Below are positions 54,046 to 63,992 of a DNA stretch of 64,000 bases, piece after piece. This stretch comes from Paludibacteraceae bacterium (lineage in GTDB: Bacteria > Bacteroidota > Bacteroidia > Bacteroidales > Paludibacteraceae): NCBI GenBank assembly GCA_017547145.1, contig JAFYQJ010000003.1, forward strand, positions 1 through 64,000, given 5' to 3'. The first letter of the stretch is position 1. Each line of letters opens with the position of its first letter. The notes beneath the pieces are model-generated. The model was given only the letters and a program-made list of their open reading frames with translations, did no database searches and was not told where the DNA came from. The translations under genes were made by a program, and so were the position numbers.

Positions 54046-54406
54046 ACATTTTTTATAAATATATATTGTCGAACCCTTTAAAACTTGATTTTTACGAAAC
54101 AGAAATAACATAGTACGATACGTACATCTTGAAATTTTTGGAAAAGCGTTTTAGCATTATTCTCATCTCTAACAGAAGTTTGGCGACTAAAAGAAGGAGA
54201 ACGATAAGAGTAATACCTAAAATGTCTACGTTTTGGCGTGGACTTTTGGTATTTTCGAGTTCTCTGGTTACGCCAAACACCTTGTTAGAGCGAGATACTA
54301 AAAAGTATCACGCTTTTTTATGTGCGTATATCTTATAATGATACAGAGGAGTAACCGAAAAGCCGAAAAAAGTGAGTAGGAAAAACAAACAAAAAACAAA
54401 CATTTT
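54046..54406. other. 361-base non-coding region with inverted repeats upstream of the FISUMP gene
   Basis: No convincing gene; the short open frames on both strands have no recognisable composition. It contains an 8-bp inverted pair TTTGGCGT (54232-54239) / ACGCCAAA (54270-54277) and a third TTTGGCG at about 54179. It also has a hairpin GATACT-AAAA-AGTATC (54294-54309) followed a few bases later by GCTTTTTT. It could be a structured leader of the lipoprotein gene or the remains of a repeat element. Confidence 0.4.
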
Positions 54407-55291
54407 ATGAAAAATATTAAATTTTTAATAGGATTATTTTTTATGACATTTATAGTTGTAAGTTGTAAGAATACAGATGACGATTCAAATAATCCAAGTG
54501 ACCCTATCACAGATGGATATACTGTTTCGTTTGACCTTAATTATGAAAATGGTGGAGTTTATAAAACCATAGAGGTTGAAAAAAACAAAACCGTAACTAA
54601 ACCAGAAAACCCAACACGTTCAGGATTTGAGTTTTACAAATGGTATACAGACAAAACAGGCGAAAACGAATTTGATTTTTCGACACCTATCGTAGCAGAT
54701 ATTACATTATACGCTCAATGGGCTGAAAAATTCGAAGCCGTTGATTTAGGTTTATCAAGTGGTATAAAATGGGCTACATATAATGTAGGAGCAAAAAGTC
54801 CTGAAGATTATGGAAATTACTATGCTTGGGGAGAAACTAAAACAAAATCATCTTATTTCTTGGAAAACTATTCGTTCTATTCTGGTGGTAATTACTTGAA
54901 ATATAATAATGAAGACAACTTAGAAAATCTTCTTCCTGAAGATGATGTTGCAATGTTACGTACCAAAGACAAATGGTTTATTCCTTCAGATGAACAAATT
55001 AACGAATTAATAGGAGGTTGCGATTTATCTTGGGAATTGAAAAATGACAAATACGGTATTAAATTTACAAGTAAAGTAAATGGTAACTCTATTTTTATTC
55101 CTGCTTCTGGCTATCGTTACGAAAACACTCGTGATAAAGTAGATTCTTGGGTTTGTATATGGAGTTCTACATTAAACGACGAAAGTTCTGCATACCGCCT
55201 CTTTGCAAGTCAATACGAAGACGAAATAACTTGCTATACCATTAATATGGGAAGAAGTAGTGCAATGCCTATACGTCCTGTGTGCTATTAA
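54407..55291 (+). CDS. Lipoprotein with Listeria-Bacteroides repeat and FISUMP domain
   Basis: 294 residues. A lipoprotein signal ends at Cys20 (VVSCKNTDDD). An Asp/Asn/Ser-rich linker is followed by one Flg_new (Listeria-Bacteroides) repeat, residues about 38-105: YTVSFDLNYENGG, GFEFYKWYTDKTGENEFDFSTPI and DITLYAQW. A FISUMP-type domain (about 110-294) contains AVDLGLSSGIKWATYNVGA, YYAWGETK, WFIPSDEQINELI, FIPASGYR, WSSTLND and AMPIRPVCY. This pair is frequent in uncultured gut Bacteroidales; the function is surface display, with an unknown ligand. Confidence 0.9.
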   Translation: MKNIKFLIGLFFMTFIVVSCKNTDDDSNNPSDPITDGYTVSFDLNYENGGVYKTIEVEKNKTVTKPENPTRSGFEFYKWYTDKTGENEFDFSTPIVADITLYAQWAEKFEAVDLGLSSGIKWATYNVGAKSPEDYGNYYAWGETKTKSSYFLENYSFYSGGNYLKYNNEDNLENLLPEDDVAMLRTKDKWFIPSDEQINELIGGCDLSWELKNDKYGIKFTSKVNGNSIFIPASGYRYENTRDKVDSWVCIWSSTLNDESSAYRLFASQYEDEITCYTINMGRSSAMPIRPVCY

Positions 55292-55310
55292 CATAAGTAT
55301 TTAATCTTAA

Positions 55311-55351
55311 AAAATATCTCTAAGTCTCCTTGTCTTAGGGATATTTTCTTT
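55311..55351 (+). terminator. Intrinsic terminator after the FISUMP lipoprotein gene
   Basis: A 14-bp stem (AAAATATCTCTAAG with CTTAGGGATATTTT, one G-U pair) and a 9-base loop are followed by a T-rich tail. Confidence 0.9.
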
Positions 55352-55393
55352 TCTGTATAATTTTTGTAAATTTGGTGTGTATTTTCGGCAGAG

Positions 55394-56032
55394 ATGAGTA
55401 GCATTACACACAGATTCGATACTTGCTTTTTTGAGCGTTATGCAAAAATATCGCTCGAGAATCTTTTGGGCGAGAGATACGCATCGCTAATCAATAGCGA
55501 TCGCCCCGATTTGCAAGACCCCGAAAAACGAATCGGCATAGAGGTAACGCGTGCCATTCGCGAAAACAAAAACGTAGCTCACGCTCTCATCAACGAAATT
55601 GCAGGCAAACCTATAACCGACGTAGAGAGTGAAGATTTCCGAGACATACGCAAAAATGGTTATGCCTACGGTCTCGACAACGAAGGTTGGGTTGGATCGC
55701 TGGAATACAACTATTGGGCATTAGCTCACCCTATGCGTCGCATCATCAGCAGCAAAGTTGGCAAAGTTACAAGCGGATTTTATGGTGATTTTGAAGAATT
55801 TGGACTTTATATTTTTACAAAGGAAGACATAAACGATGCCGACGTTACAAATGCTATTGACCAAATTTCAGAATTGCAATATGGCAAACGACAACGTTAT
55901 CATAAGTTGTTTATCTCACAAATACAATCGCTATACTGCTGCGATTTAACTACACAAACCTATCAAAACATTGTTATTGATAAGGATTTACGAAGAAAAT
56001 TCTACAACGAAGCTTTAAACAATAATCTATGA
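55394..56032 (+). CDS. Unrecognised 212-residue protein with nuclease-like motif
   Basis: 212 residues; family not recognised. It is soluble, with no signal peptide. Residues about 35-54 read RPDLQDPEKRIGIEVTRAI, an Asp followed 11 residues later by I-E-V-T, faintly like the core of a PD-(D/E)XK nuclease fold but without the usual Lys. The rest is helical with a Tyr/Gln-rich C-terminus. The ATG lies 43 bases after the terminator, and the stop overlaps the coaD start by 4 bases, so it is translationally coupled to coaD and nadD. G+C is somewhat higher than in the flanking genes in its first half. Confidence 0.7.
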   Translation: MSSITHRFDTCFFERYAKISLENLLGERYASLINSDRPDLQDPEKRIGIEVTRAIRENKNVAHALINEIAGKPITDVESEDFRDIRKNGYAYGLDNEGWVGSLEYNYWALAHPMRRIISSKVGKVTSGFYGDFEEFGLYIFTKEDINDADVTNAIDQISELQYGKRQRYHKLFISQIQSLYCCDLTTQTYQNIVIDKDLRRKFYNEALNNNL

Positions 56033-56481
56033 AAAAACGCATTGCCATTTTCCCCGGTTCGTTCAATCCTTTTACTCGTGGACATCAAAATATTGTGGAA
56101 CGTGGGTTAAATATGTTTGACGAGATAATTATTGCTATTGGAAAAAATACTGAAAAACAAAGAGAATATTCAGCAGAAGAACATTGTTCAAAAATAGTGG
56201 CATTATACACCAACGAGCCACGAGTAACCGTAGAAGTATATGACACCTTAACCGTTGATTTTGCAAAAAAAGTAGGAGCAGATTTTATTTTAAGAGGAGT
56301 CCGAACTTTAAAAGATTTTGACTACGAATTACAAATGGCAGATGTAAATAGAATGCTCAGCGGAATAGAAACCGTCGTACTATTTGCCGAGACAGACAAA
56401 GTAAATATATCATCATCGCTAGTGCGTGAGCTGCAAGCATTTGGAAAAGATATAACCGATTTTTTACCAAAAGAGAAATGA
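56029..56481 (+). CDS. coaD: Phosphopantetheine adenylyltransferase
   Basis: 150 residues. Penultimate step of coenzyme A synthesis, transferring AMP from ATP to phosphopantetheine. The N-terminal nucleotidyltransferase motif is FPGSFNPFTRGHQNIVERG, with the T-x-G-H histidine at residue 19. FILRGVRTLKDFDYELQMADVNRML and the ISSSLVRELQAFGKDI motif follow. The start overlaps the previous gene by 4 bases and the stop overlaps nadD by 4. Confidence 0.96.
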   Translation: MKKRIAIFPGSFNPFTRGHQNIVERGLNMFDEIIIAIGKNTEKQREYSAEEHCSKIVALYTNEPRVTVEVYDTLTVDFAKKVGADFILRGVRTLKDFDYELQMADVNRMLSGIETVVLFAETDKVNISSSLVRELQAFGKDITDFLPKEK

Positions 56482-57044
56482 ACATTACACTTTTTGGCGG
56501 ATCATTTGATCCCATTCACAACGGACATTTAGCTATTGCTCACTATATTGTACAACAAACAAATACTGATGAGTTGTGGTTTCTTCTTTCTCCACAAAAT
56601 CCATTAAAAACAGATAAAAAGCAAACCAATGACTCTGTTAGACTGGAAATGCTACAACTTGCAGTTAATGTAAATCCAAAATTTAAGATTTGTGATATAG
56701 AGTTAACCTTGCCAAAGCCAAATTACACTATCAATACACTTAACGAACTAACGAAACGCTATCCTGAAAACAAATTTTCACTTCTTATTGGCGAAGACAA
56801 TCTTGCAGTTTTTCATAAATGGAAAGAGTACGATTCGATTATCAACAACCATAAAATCTACGTTTACCCACGCCAAAATGCAACTGCGAGATTACAACAT
56901 CCCAATATTGTTTTTACCGAAGCTCCTTTTTTTGATATTTCGTCGACAGAAATACGTCAACTCATACAAAACAAAATGTCTATAGAAAACAAAGTACCAA
57001 ATTCTATAGCTTCGTTCATCAAACAACATCAACTATACTTATAA
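56478..57044 (+). CDS. nadD: Nicotinate-mononucleotide adenylyltransferase
   Basis: 188 residues. Makes nicotinate adenine dinucleotide from nicotinate mononucleotide and ATP in NAD synthesis. The motif GGSFDPIHNGHLAIAHYI carries His14 and His17 of the H-x-G-H signature. FSLLIGEDNLAVFHKWKEYD and DISSTEIRQLIQNKMSI are the other family blocks. Together with coaD it forms a small two-cofactor gene set ending at a bidirectional terminator. Confidence 0.96.
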   Translation: MNITLFGGSFDPIHNGHLAIAHYIVQQTNTDELWFLLSPQNPLKTDKKQTNDSVRLEMLQLAVNVNPKFKICDIELTLPKPNYTINTLNELTKRYPENKFSLLIGEDNLAVFHKWKEYDSIINNHKIYVYPRQNATARLQHPNIVFTEAPFFDISSTEIRQLIQNKMSIENKVPNSIASFIKQHQLYL

Positions 57045-57076
57045 AAAAAGCCTGACAAACAAGTCAGGCTTTTTTT
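57045..57076. terminator. Bidirectional terminator between nadD and ompA
   Basis: GCCTGAC/GTCAGGC with a 6-base loop, flanked by long A and T runs on both sides, separates the convergent genes. Confidence 0.95.
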
Positions 57077-57090
57077 GGTTCACGTTTTAT

Positions 57091-58476
57091 TTATTCAACC
57101 TCAATTTCTGTACGACGATTCAATTCACGACCTTCCGCAGTAGAATTGTCTGCAATTGGTTTTGAGTCACCATAACCTATAGACGTGATGTTTGAAGGAT
57201 TTACACCATTTTTTATCAATTGAAGACGAACAGCATCGGCTCTTTGTTGAGAAAGTTTAAGATTTGCAGAAGCATTACCAACATTGTCGGTATGTCCCAT
57301 AACCTTAATTTTTACCTTTGGATATTTTTTCAAAATTGTAGCAGCACGTTTCAATGGAGCATAAGAAGGTGTAGTCAATTTTGCTTTACCTGTTTGGAAA
57401 TAGATTGCATCAAACGCATCTTTCAATTTTTGTTGCTCATCTTCAGTTGGCTTTTGAATAATAATTTTTTCAACCACTTTTGGCTTCTTTTTTAAATCAT
57501 TTTGGCAAGAATCCAACTGCATTTGAGTGTCAGCAAGAGATTTTTTTGTATTATTCAAACTGTCTTGTGTGTTTTTAAGATCTTCTGTCAGTTTATTATT
57601 TTGGTCTTTTTCAGCATTAAGAGCACTACTCAAAGAATCAATTTGATTATAGAATGGTTGATAATCACAATGTGGTACACGTTTAAATCCTTGTTGTGGC
57701 AAGCGGAAAGTCAAACCTGCACTTAACGAAGGAATCATAGTTGTTCTTATACCAGTTTTTGTTGGCACAGGATTATACCACTTGTTTTTTACTGCTAACG
57801 ATTTCAAATCGATATAAATATCTAAAAACTTGCATGCACGGAAACGATTTGAAAGCCCAAAAGAACCAGCCCATTCATCACTTTTCTTATAATCGCTTGC
57901 TTTACTTAATGTTCCAATCCAACCAATACCACCAAATACAACAGCACTATAAATACGTTGAGGTCTATACCCACCAATCCATGCTGTCAAATCGCACATT
58001 ACTTGAAATTGTGCTGTAGTGTAATAAAGTCTATGACGCAAAATATTTCTCATATCAGCACCACTTCCCATTGTTGTACCAGGTATTTTTGGAAAACGAT
58101 CCGAAGTATAATAAGACATCCCGTTTACTTTTACCTCAGTTGTATAGTCAACTTTATTAGGAAATGCAAACAACCAAGCCCCTTGTACTTGTGCACGAGT
58201 TCCCCAAATTGGGGTCAACCATTTCCCTACAGAAATTTCAAATTCAGGAGAAATCCTATCTTTAAAAGCACCATAGTTATTATATTCTAGATTGTTAGGT
58301 CCAAGTATAGAAAAATATTGCATACCCACACCAACCGATATTTCCCAATTATCAAAAAAACGATTAGTAATAAATCCCCTTGAACTTGGATAACGATCCG
58401 TATTTTCTGTTTGAGCAAATACTGGAACAACACACATTGTCATAAAGAACAATGCCAAAAAACTTATTTTTTTCAT
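57091..58476 (-). CDS. OmpA family outer-membrane protein
   Basis: 461 residues. Signal peptide MKKISFLALFFMTMCVVPVFAQ. Residues about 40-265 form an eight-stranded-type beta-barrel. A coiled-coil linker rich in Lys/Asn/Asp (about 278-330) joins it to the peptidoglycan-binding OmpA domain (about 350-461). That domain has IYFQTGKAKLTTPSYAPLKRAATILKKYP, VKVMGHTDNVGNASANLKLSQQRADAVRLQL, ITSIGYGDSKPIADNSTAEGRELNRRTEIEVE and the conserved Asp and Arg that contact diaminopimelate. It probably anchors the outer membrane to the wall. It lies 17 bases after pgi and may have its own promoter. Confidence 0.93.
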   Translation of the reverse strand: MKKISFLALFFMTMCVVPVFAQTENTDRYPSSRGFITNRFFDNWEISVGVGMQYFSILGPNNLEYNNYGAFKDRISPEFEISVGKWLTPIWGTRAQVQGAWLFAFPNKVDYTTEVKVNGMSYYTSDRFPKIPGTTMGSGADMRNILRHRLYYTTAQFQVMCDLTAWIGGYRPQRIYSAVVFGGIGWIGTLSKASDYKKSDEWAGSFGLSNRFRACKFLDIYIDLKSLAVKNKWYNPVPTKTGIRTTMIPSLSAGLTFRLPQQGFKRVPHCDYQPFYNQIDSLSSALNAEKDQNNKLTEDLKNTQDSLNNTKKSLADTQMQLDSCQNDLKKKPKVVEKIIIQKPTEDEQQKLKDAFDAIYFQTGKAKLTTPSYAPLKRAATILKKYPKVKIKVMGHTDNVGNASANLKLSQQRADAVRLQLIKNGVNPSNITSIGYGDSKPIADNSTAEGRELNRRTEIEVE

Positions 58477-58493
58477 TGTTTTAAGATTTAAAA

Positions 58494-59840
58494 TTATTTT
58501 ATTTTTGATTTTATAGCTTGCGTCTCTTTCTCATACCCAGGTTTCTCTAGTAATGCAAACATATTCTTTTTATAAGCCTCAACTCCTGGTTGGTCAAATG
58601 GGTTTACACCTAACAAATATCCACTTATTCCACATGCTTTTTCAAAGAAATATATTAGCTGACCTAAATAATATTCTTCTAATGCTGGTACTGATATTTT
58701 CATATTAGGGACTCCTCCATCTACATGGGCTAGCATTGTACCCAACTCCGCCATTTTATTTACTTGATCAATTCGCTTTCCTGCTAAAAAGTTCAATCCA
58801 TCAAGATTTTCTACATTAAAAGGAACCGTTTTTTCATATTTCGAATTTTCAACACTTATCACTGTCTCAAAAATAGTTCGTTCTCCATCTTGAATCCACT
58901 GCCCCATTGAATGCAAATCTGTAGTAAAATCTGTTGCAGCAGGGAAAATTCCTTTTTGTTCCTTACCCTCACTTTCACCATAAAGTTGCTTCCACCATTC
59001 AGCTAAAAAATGAAGTTTTGGATTATAATTAACCAATATTTCTATTTTCTTACCCTTACGATAAAGTTCATTACGAACAGCAGCATAAATTGCAGCAGGA
59101 TTTTCAGCAAATGGAGTTTCCAATGCACATTTATTTTCCATAGAAACAGCACCTTCAACAAGCTTACGAACATCGTATCCAGCAACTGCTATCGGTAACA
59201 ACCCTACGGGCGATAATACCGAGAAACGTCCTCCAATATTATCTTCAATAACAAAAGTTTTATACCCTTCTTGTGTTGACAAAGTTCGCAAAGCACCACG
59301 TGATTTATCAGTAATTGCTACTATTAACTTCTGAGCAGCCTCTTTACCTTGTTGTTCTTCTAATTGTGTTTTTAATAAACGAAAAGCTATAGCAGGTTCT
59401 GTAGTTGTACCAGATTTTGAAATAGATATAATTCCAAATTTCTTATCCTTTAACAACATTTGCAATTCATATAAATAATCCTCGCCAATATTTTGACCTG
59501 CATACACAACAACAGGTGCTTTACGCTCTTTTTGCAACCAATCAAAAGAATTTGACAATGCCTCTATAACTGCTTTTGCTCCAAGATAGCTACCACCGAT
59601 ACCGATAACAACTACAATTTCACAATTTTCTTGTAACACTTTTGCTGTTTGCTCAATATCAGCCAAATGAGATTCTGTAATAGATGTAGGCAAATGCAAC
59701 CAGCCCAAGAAATCATTTCCCTTGCCACTTCCATTATGCAACATTTCATTTGCATTTTTTACAGAAGATTCGTAATCCATTATTACTTGTTCAGTAACAA
59801 AGCCATATGTATTTTTTATATCAATTTGTATATTTTTCAT
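58494..59840 (-). CDS. pgi: Glucose-6-phosphate isomerase
   Basis: 448 residues, the short bacterial PGI type. [39 protein letters not shown] (phosphate-binding SKSGTT), [53 protein letters not shown] and a C-terminal [15 protein letters not shown] are the family blocks. It interconverts glucose-6-phosphate and fructose-6-phosphate. It follows gpsA after 13 bases in the lysS-gpsA-pgi set. Confidence 0.97.
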   Translation of the reverse strand: MKNIQIDIKNTYGFVTEQVIMDYESSVKNANEMLHNGSGKGNDFLGWLHLPTSITESHLADIEQTAKVLQENCEIVVVIGIGGSYLGAKAVIEALSNSFDWLQKERKAPVVVYAGQNIGEDYLYELQMLLKDKKFGIISISKSGTTTEPAIAFRLLKTQLEEQQGKEAAQKLIVAITDKSRGALRTLSTQEGYKTFVIEDNIGGRFSVLSPVGLLPIAVAGYDVRKLVEGAVSMENKCALETPFAENPAAIYAAVRNELYRKGKKIEILVNYNPKLHFLAEWWKQLYGESEGKEQKGIFPAATDFTTDLHSMGQWIQDGERTIFETVISVENSKYEKTVPFNVENLDGLNFLAGKRIDQVNKMAELGTMLAHVDGGVPNMKISVPALEEYYLGQLIYFFEKACGISGYLLGVNPFDQPGVEAYKKNMFALLEKPGYEKETQAIKSKIK

Positions 59841-59853
59841 TTCTTTTTTTGTT

Positions 59854-60849
59854 TTAATAAAGACTTTCGGTCAATTTTTTTATTGCAGTAACAGGCGAAA
59901 CTTTTTTATAGAGTATATTATAAGTAGTCTCTAAAATAGGCATTGTTACCTGATACTTTTCATTTATTTCATAAATACATTTTGTACCATAATATCCTTC
60001 AGCAATCATTTCCATTTCTAACTGTGCAGTTTTCACTGAATATCCTTTCCCAATCATTGTTCCAAATTGCCTATTTCTGCTAAATTTAGAATAACTTGTT
60101 ACTAACAAATCACCCAAATATGCAGATTCATCAATATTACGATGCATAGGATTTACAGCATTACAAAAACGTTTCATTTCTTGCAATGCATTAGAGATTA
60201 AAACAGCATGAAAATTATCACCATATTTTAATCCGTGACAAATACCAGCTATCAACGCATAAGTATTTTTCATTACGGAAGAAACTTCTATACCATAAAC
60301 ATCGTCACAAACTGTGGTTTTAACAAAATTATTCTCAAATTTCTTTGAAATCATGCGAGCTTTATCACGATCATTGCAAGCTATTGTCAAATAAGACAGT
60401 CGCTCTAACGAAACCTCTTCGGCATGGCAAGGTCCAGCAATTACAGCAATATTTTCTGCTGGAACACCATATTTTTCATTAAAATACTCTGAAACAATCA
60501 TATTTTCATCAGGCACAATTCCTTTTATTGCCGTAACAATAATTTTTTTTGAAATTTTCCTTCTTAATTTTTTTAAATGATGTTTCAAAAAAGGAGATGG
60601 TGTTGCAAAAATCAATATATCAGAATCTTTTACAACTTGATTTATATCGCTAGTAAAATTAATTCGAGAAACATCAAACTTTACAGCAGATAAATATCTA
60701 GGATTTTTACCTAAACGTATAAAGTCATCTATTTGCTCTTGACGACGCATATACCAATTTATAGATTCTTCATTAACTAAAAGAATCTTTGCAATTGCAG
60801 TAGCCCAACTGCCACCACCTATAACAGCAACTTTTGGTTCTTTACTCAT
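59854..60849 (-). CDS. gpsA: Glycerol-3-phosphate dehydrogenase [NAD(P)+]
   Basis: 331 residues from MSKEPK at 60849. A start eight residues earlier would overlap lysS and is less likely. It supplies sn-glycerol-3-phosphate for phospholipids. Motifs: [141 protein letters not shown]. Catalytic Lys is in the SVMKN segment. The stop of lysS is 2 bases upstream. Confidence 0.96.
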   Translation of the reverse strand: MSKEPKVAVIGGGSWATAIAKILLVNEESINWYMRRQEQIDDFIRLGKNPRYLSAVKFDVSRINFTSDINQVVKDSDILIFATPSPFLKHHLKKLRRKISKKIIVTAIKGIVPDENMIVSEYFNEKYGVPAENIAVIAGPCHAEEVSLERLSYLTIACNDRDKARMISKKFENNFVKTTVCDDVYGIEVSSVMKNTYALIAGICHGLKYGDNFHAVLISNALQEMKRFCNAVNPMHRNIDESAYLGDLLVTSYSKFSRNRQFGTMIGKGYSVKTAQLEMEMIAEGYYGTKCIYEINEKYQVTMPILETTYNILYKKVSPVTAIKKLTESLY

Positions 60850-60851
60850 AA

Positions 60852-62576
60852 CTACTTTATATTTTCTAACCACCCGGCAACTTCAGCTTGTGCAGGATTT
60901 TGAAATCCAAGTTTATGTTTTTTATTAAAACCACAAAGTTCTTGATGAAGCTTATTTGGATTATAATCTTTGAGTTTAGCTACCATGTCGAAACCAAGTT
61001 TTTGCAATGGTTCAACCCATTCAGCAGGCACACCAATTTCGGCATATTTCTCAGCGCCATCTTTCACCACTTTCTTCTCTGGTTTCATTTGAGGGAAGAA
61101 GAGTACCTCTTGGATTGCGCTGTTGCCAGTCATCAACATCACGAGGCGGTCGATACCGATACCGATACCCGATGTAGGAGGCATACCATATTGAAGTGCG
61201 CGCAAGAAGTCGCGGTCAATCACCATAGCCTCGTCGTCGCCTTTGTCGGCCAAGCGCATTTGTTCTTTGAAGCGTTCTTCTTGGTCAATTGGGTCGTTGA
61301 GCTCAGAGTATGCGTTAGCCAACTCTTTACCGTTCACCATCAACTCAAAACGTTCGGTCAAACCTGGTTTCGAGCGGTGCATTTTTGTGAGAGGCGACAT
61401 CTCAACTGGATAATCGGTGATGAATGTAGGTTGGATGAAGTTGCCTTCGCAGAACTCACCAAAAATTTCGTCGATGAGTTTACCTTTACCCATTGTGTCG
61501 TCGATTTCCATATTGAGTTTTTTGCACACCTCGCGGATTTCGTCTTCCGATTTACCTTCGAGGTCGTAACCTGTAAATTCTTTGATAGCTTCGAGGATAG
61601 GGAGTCGGCGATAAGGCGCTTTGAACGAGATAGTTTTGCCGTCGATTTCTGTTTCAGTGCAACCGTTCACAGCCAAGCAGATGCGTTCCAACATTTGTTC
61701 TGTGAACGACATCATCCAGTTGTAGTCTTTATATTGCACATAGAGCTCCATACATGTAAACTCTGGGTTGTGCGTACGGTCCATACCTTCGTTACGGAAG
61801 TTTTTACCGATTTCATACACACCTTCAAAACCACCTACGATGAGGCGTTTCAAATACAACTCAGTTGCAATACGCATATATAGGTCGATGTTGAGCGAGT
61901 TGTGGTGCGAGATAAACGGACGTGCCGATGCACCACCAGCAATCGACTGAAGTATAGGAGTTTCCACTTCAGTGTAGCCAGCCTCATCCATCACAGCGCG
62001 CATAGTTTTAATTATAGTCGTACGTTTCAAGAAAGTATCTTTCACGCCGTCGTTCACAATCAAGTCTACGCAACGATGACGATAGCGTTGTTCTTCATCT
62101 TCGAATGCATCGTAAGCCACACCATCTTTATATTTCACGATTGGCAGCGGACGCAACGATTTGCTCAACACAGTCAATTCTTGTGCGTGTACCGATATTT
62201 CGCCCATTTGTGTACGGAACACAAAACCTTTGATACCTACGATGTCGCCGATGTCCAACAATTTTTTGAACACAGTGTTGTACATTTCAGGTTGAGCTTC
62301 GGTGTTGATATCGTCGCGCGATACATACACTTGAATACGACCTTTAGAGTCTTGCAATTCTACGAACGATGCTTTACCCATGATACGACGACTCATGATA
62401 CGACCAGCGATGCACACTTGTCTACCACTCTCTTCGTCTTTAAATTCTGCCTTAATATCTGTCGAGAATGCATTGGTTGGATACTCTGCTGCAGGATATG
62501 GGTCGATACCCATTTGTCGCAATGTATCAAGACTTTGTCTTCTAAATATTTCTTGTTCTGATAATTCTAGACTCAT
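60852..62576 (-). CDS. lysS: Lysine-tRNA ligase, class II
   Basis: 574 residues, normal for LysRS. An N-terminal OB-fold anticodon domain (about 50-160) is followed by the class II catalytic core: motif 2 [29 protein letters not shown] and motif 3 [21 protein letters not shown]. The C-terminal 40 residues are an extra Bacteroidetes tail. The DNA is odd: between about 61040 and 62440 G+C is near 50 per cent by hand sampling (32 of 60 at 61141-61200, 28 of 60 at 61261-61320), against about 32 per cent in gpsA (19 of 60 at 60241-60300). The first and last stretches of the gene are A+T-rich like the neighbours. An internal replacement by a foreign allele is suspected. Confidence 0.97.
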   Translation of the reverse strand: MSLELSEQEIFRRQSLDTLRQMGIDPYPAAEYPTNAFSTDIKAEFKDEESGRQVCIAGRIMSRRIMGKASFVELQDSKGRIQVYVSRDDINTEAQPEMYNTVFKKLLDIGDIVGIKGFVFRTQMGEISVHAQELTVLSKSLRPLPIVKYKDGVAYDAFEDEEQRYRHRCVDLIVNDGVKDTFLKRTTIIKTMRAVMDEAGYTEVETPILQSIAGGASARPFISHHNSLNIDLYMRIATELYLKRLIVGGFEGVYEIGKNFRNEGMDRTHNPEFTCMELYVQYKDYNWMMSFTEQMLERICLAVNGCTETEIDGKTISFKAPYRRLPILEAIKEFTGYDLEGKSEDEIREVCKKLNMEIDDTMGKGKLIDEIFGEFCEGNFIQPTFITDYPVEMSPLTKMHRSKPGLTERFELMVNGKELANAYSELNDPIDQEERFKEQMRLADKGDDEAMVIDRDFLRALQYGMPPTSGIGIGIDRLVMLMTGNSAIQEVLFFPQMKPEKKVVKDGAEKYAEIGVPAEWVEPLQKLGFDMVAKLKDYNPNKLHQELCGFNKKHKLGFQNPAQAEVAGWLENIK

Positions 62577-62644
62577 AATTTTAAAAAATACATTAAAAAT
62601 GCAAATTTAATAAAAAACATTTCATTGCGTTAGCATATTCACAT

Positions 62645-62675
62645 AAAAAAACGGAGATGCAGCACCTCCGTTTTT
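62645..62675 (-). terminator. Intrinsic terminator after pgk
   Basis: ACGGAG/CTCCGT with a 9-base loop, flanked by a run of seven A and five T bases, lies 26 bases after the pgk stop and upstream of lysS. Confidence 0.85.
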
Positions 62676-62700
62676 GAAAAAAAAATTAAATATTTACAAA

Positions 62701-63948
62701 TTACCCTTTTATTGCAGCAATACCTGGTAACACCTTTCCTTCTATAGCTTCTAACAAAGCACCTCCACCAGTTGAAATATAAGACACCTTATCTGCCATT
62801 CCAAACTTATTAATACATGCAACAGAATCACCACCACCTATAAGCGAGAAAGCTCCAGCTTCAGTAGCTTCTGCTATTGCATCAGCAATTGCACGAGAAC
62901 CAGCAGTAAAATTATCAAATTCAAATACACCAGCAGGACCATTCCAAAGGATAGTTTTTGCTCCTTTGATTGCATTTGCAAATAACTTTTGAGTTTCAGG
63001 TCCCGCATCTAATCCTTCCCATCCTTCTGGTATATTATTAGAAGGAACAACTTGTGTATTACAATCATTCGAAAAATCATCACCAGCAACACAATCAACA
63101 CCAAGCACTAAATTCACACCTTTATCTTTTGCCTTTGCAATGATATCAAGTACAAGATCAAGCTTATCCTCTTCACAGATTGATTTTCCAACAGTTCCTC
63201 CCAATGCTTTTGCAAATGTATAAGTCATTCCACCACAAAGGATTAAATTATCTACCTTGTCCATTAAGTTTTCAATAATACCAATTTTTGTTGATACTTT
63301 TGAGCCACCCATAATAGCTGTAAACGGACGATTAATATTGTTTAGAATATTATCAACTGCAGTAACTTCTTTTTCCATTAAAAGACCTAGCATTTTGTGA
63401 TCTGCATCAAAATAATCAGCAACTACTGCTGTTGAAGCATGTTTACGATGAGCAGTTCCAAACGCATCATTTACATAACAATCAGCATAAGAAGCCAATG
63501 TTTTTGCAAATTCTTTTTGCTTTGCTTTCATCTCTTTTTTTGCATCTTCGTATGCAGGATCATCTTTAGAAACATCAGTAGGTTTTCCTTCTTCCTCTGC
63601 ATAAAAGCGTAAGTTTTCAAGCAATAATACTTCTCCTGATTTCAATTCAGCAGCTACATCAGTAGCATTTGCACAATCAGGTGCAAATTTTACAGCAACA
63701 CCTAAATGATTTGAAACTGCATCAACTATTTGACTTAATGAATATTTAGCATTTACCTTTCCTTTTGGTTTACCCATGTGCGACATAATAATAAGAGCAC
63801 CACCATCAGCTAAAATCTTTTTTAATGTAGGAAGAGCTCCACGAATACGCGTATCATCTGTGATTTGTCCATTTTCATTCAAAGGAACATTAAAATCAAC
63901 ACGAACTATGGCTTTTTTGCCTGCGAAATTAAAATTGTCAAGTGTCAT
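62701..63948 (-). CDS. pgk: Phosphoglycerate kinase
   Basis: 415 residues. Transfers phosphate from 1,3-bisphosphoglycerate to ADP in glycolysis. The N-terminus has [28 protein letters not shown], then [25 protein letters not shown] and [15 protein letters not shown]. The C-terminal half has [41 protein letters not shown] and [33 protein letters not shown]. All substrate-binding residues are present. It is monocistronic, with a -7 box upstream and a terminator downstream. Confidence 0.98.
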   Translation of the reverse strand: MTLDNFNFAGKKAIVRVDFNVPLNENGQITDDTRIRGALPTLKKILADGGALIIMSHMGKPKGKVNAKYSLSQIVDAVSNHLGVAVKFAPDCANATDVAAELKSGEVLLLENLRFYAEEEGKPTDVSKDDPAYEDAKKEMKAKQKEFAKTLASYADCYVNDAFGTAHRKHASTAVVADYFDADHKMLGLLMEKEVTAVDNILNNINRPFTAIMGGSKVSTKIGIIENLMDKVDNLILCGGMTYTFAKALGGTVGKSICEEDKLDLVLDIIAKAKDKGVNLVLGVDCVAGDDFSNDCNTQVVPSNNIPEGWEGLDAGPETQKLFANAIKGAKTILWNGPAGVFEFDNFTAGSRAIADAIAEATEAGAFSLIGGGDSVACINKFGMADKVSYISTGGGALLEAIEGKVLPGIAAIKG

Positions 63949-63984
63949 AATTTATTTAGTTTTTAATTGTATTTTTCAATCCGA

Positions 63985-63992
63985 CAAAAATA
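63985..63992 (-). promoter_or_regulatory. -7 promoter box of pgk
   Basis: On the minus strand TATTTTTG fits TAnnTTTG, 36 bases before the ATG at 63948. The -33 position lies outside the window. Confidence 0.5.

Noticed and set aside
54092-54338. Short open frames on both strands (62 and 69 codons)
   Set aside because: Overlap each other, lack promoter boxes and resemble no family; treated as part of the non-coding region.
60888-61883. Long plus-strand open frame of 331 codons, and another at 61902-62561, inside lysS
   Set aside because: They are antisense to the well-conserved lysS and exist because its G+C-rich segment has few stop codons; the translations are rich in His, Phe and Cys with no recognisable family.
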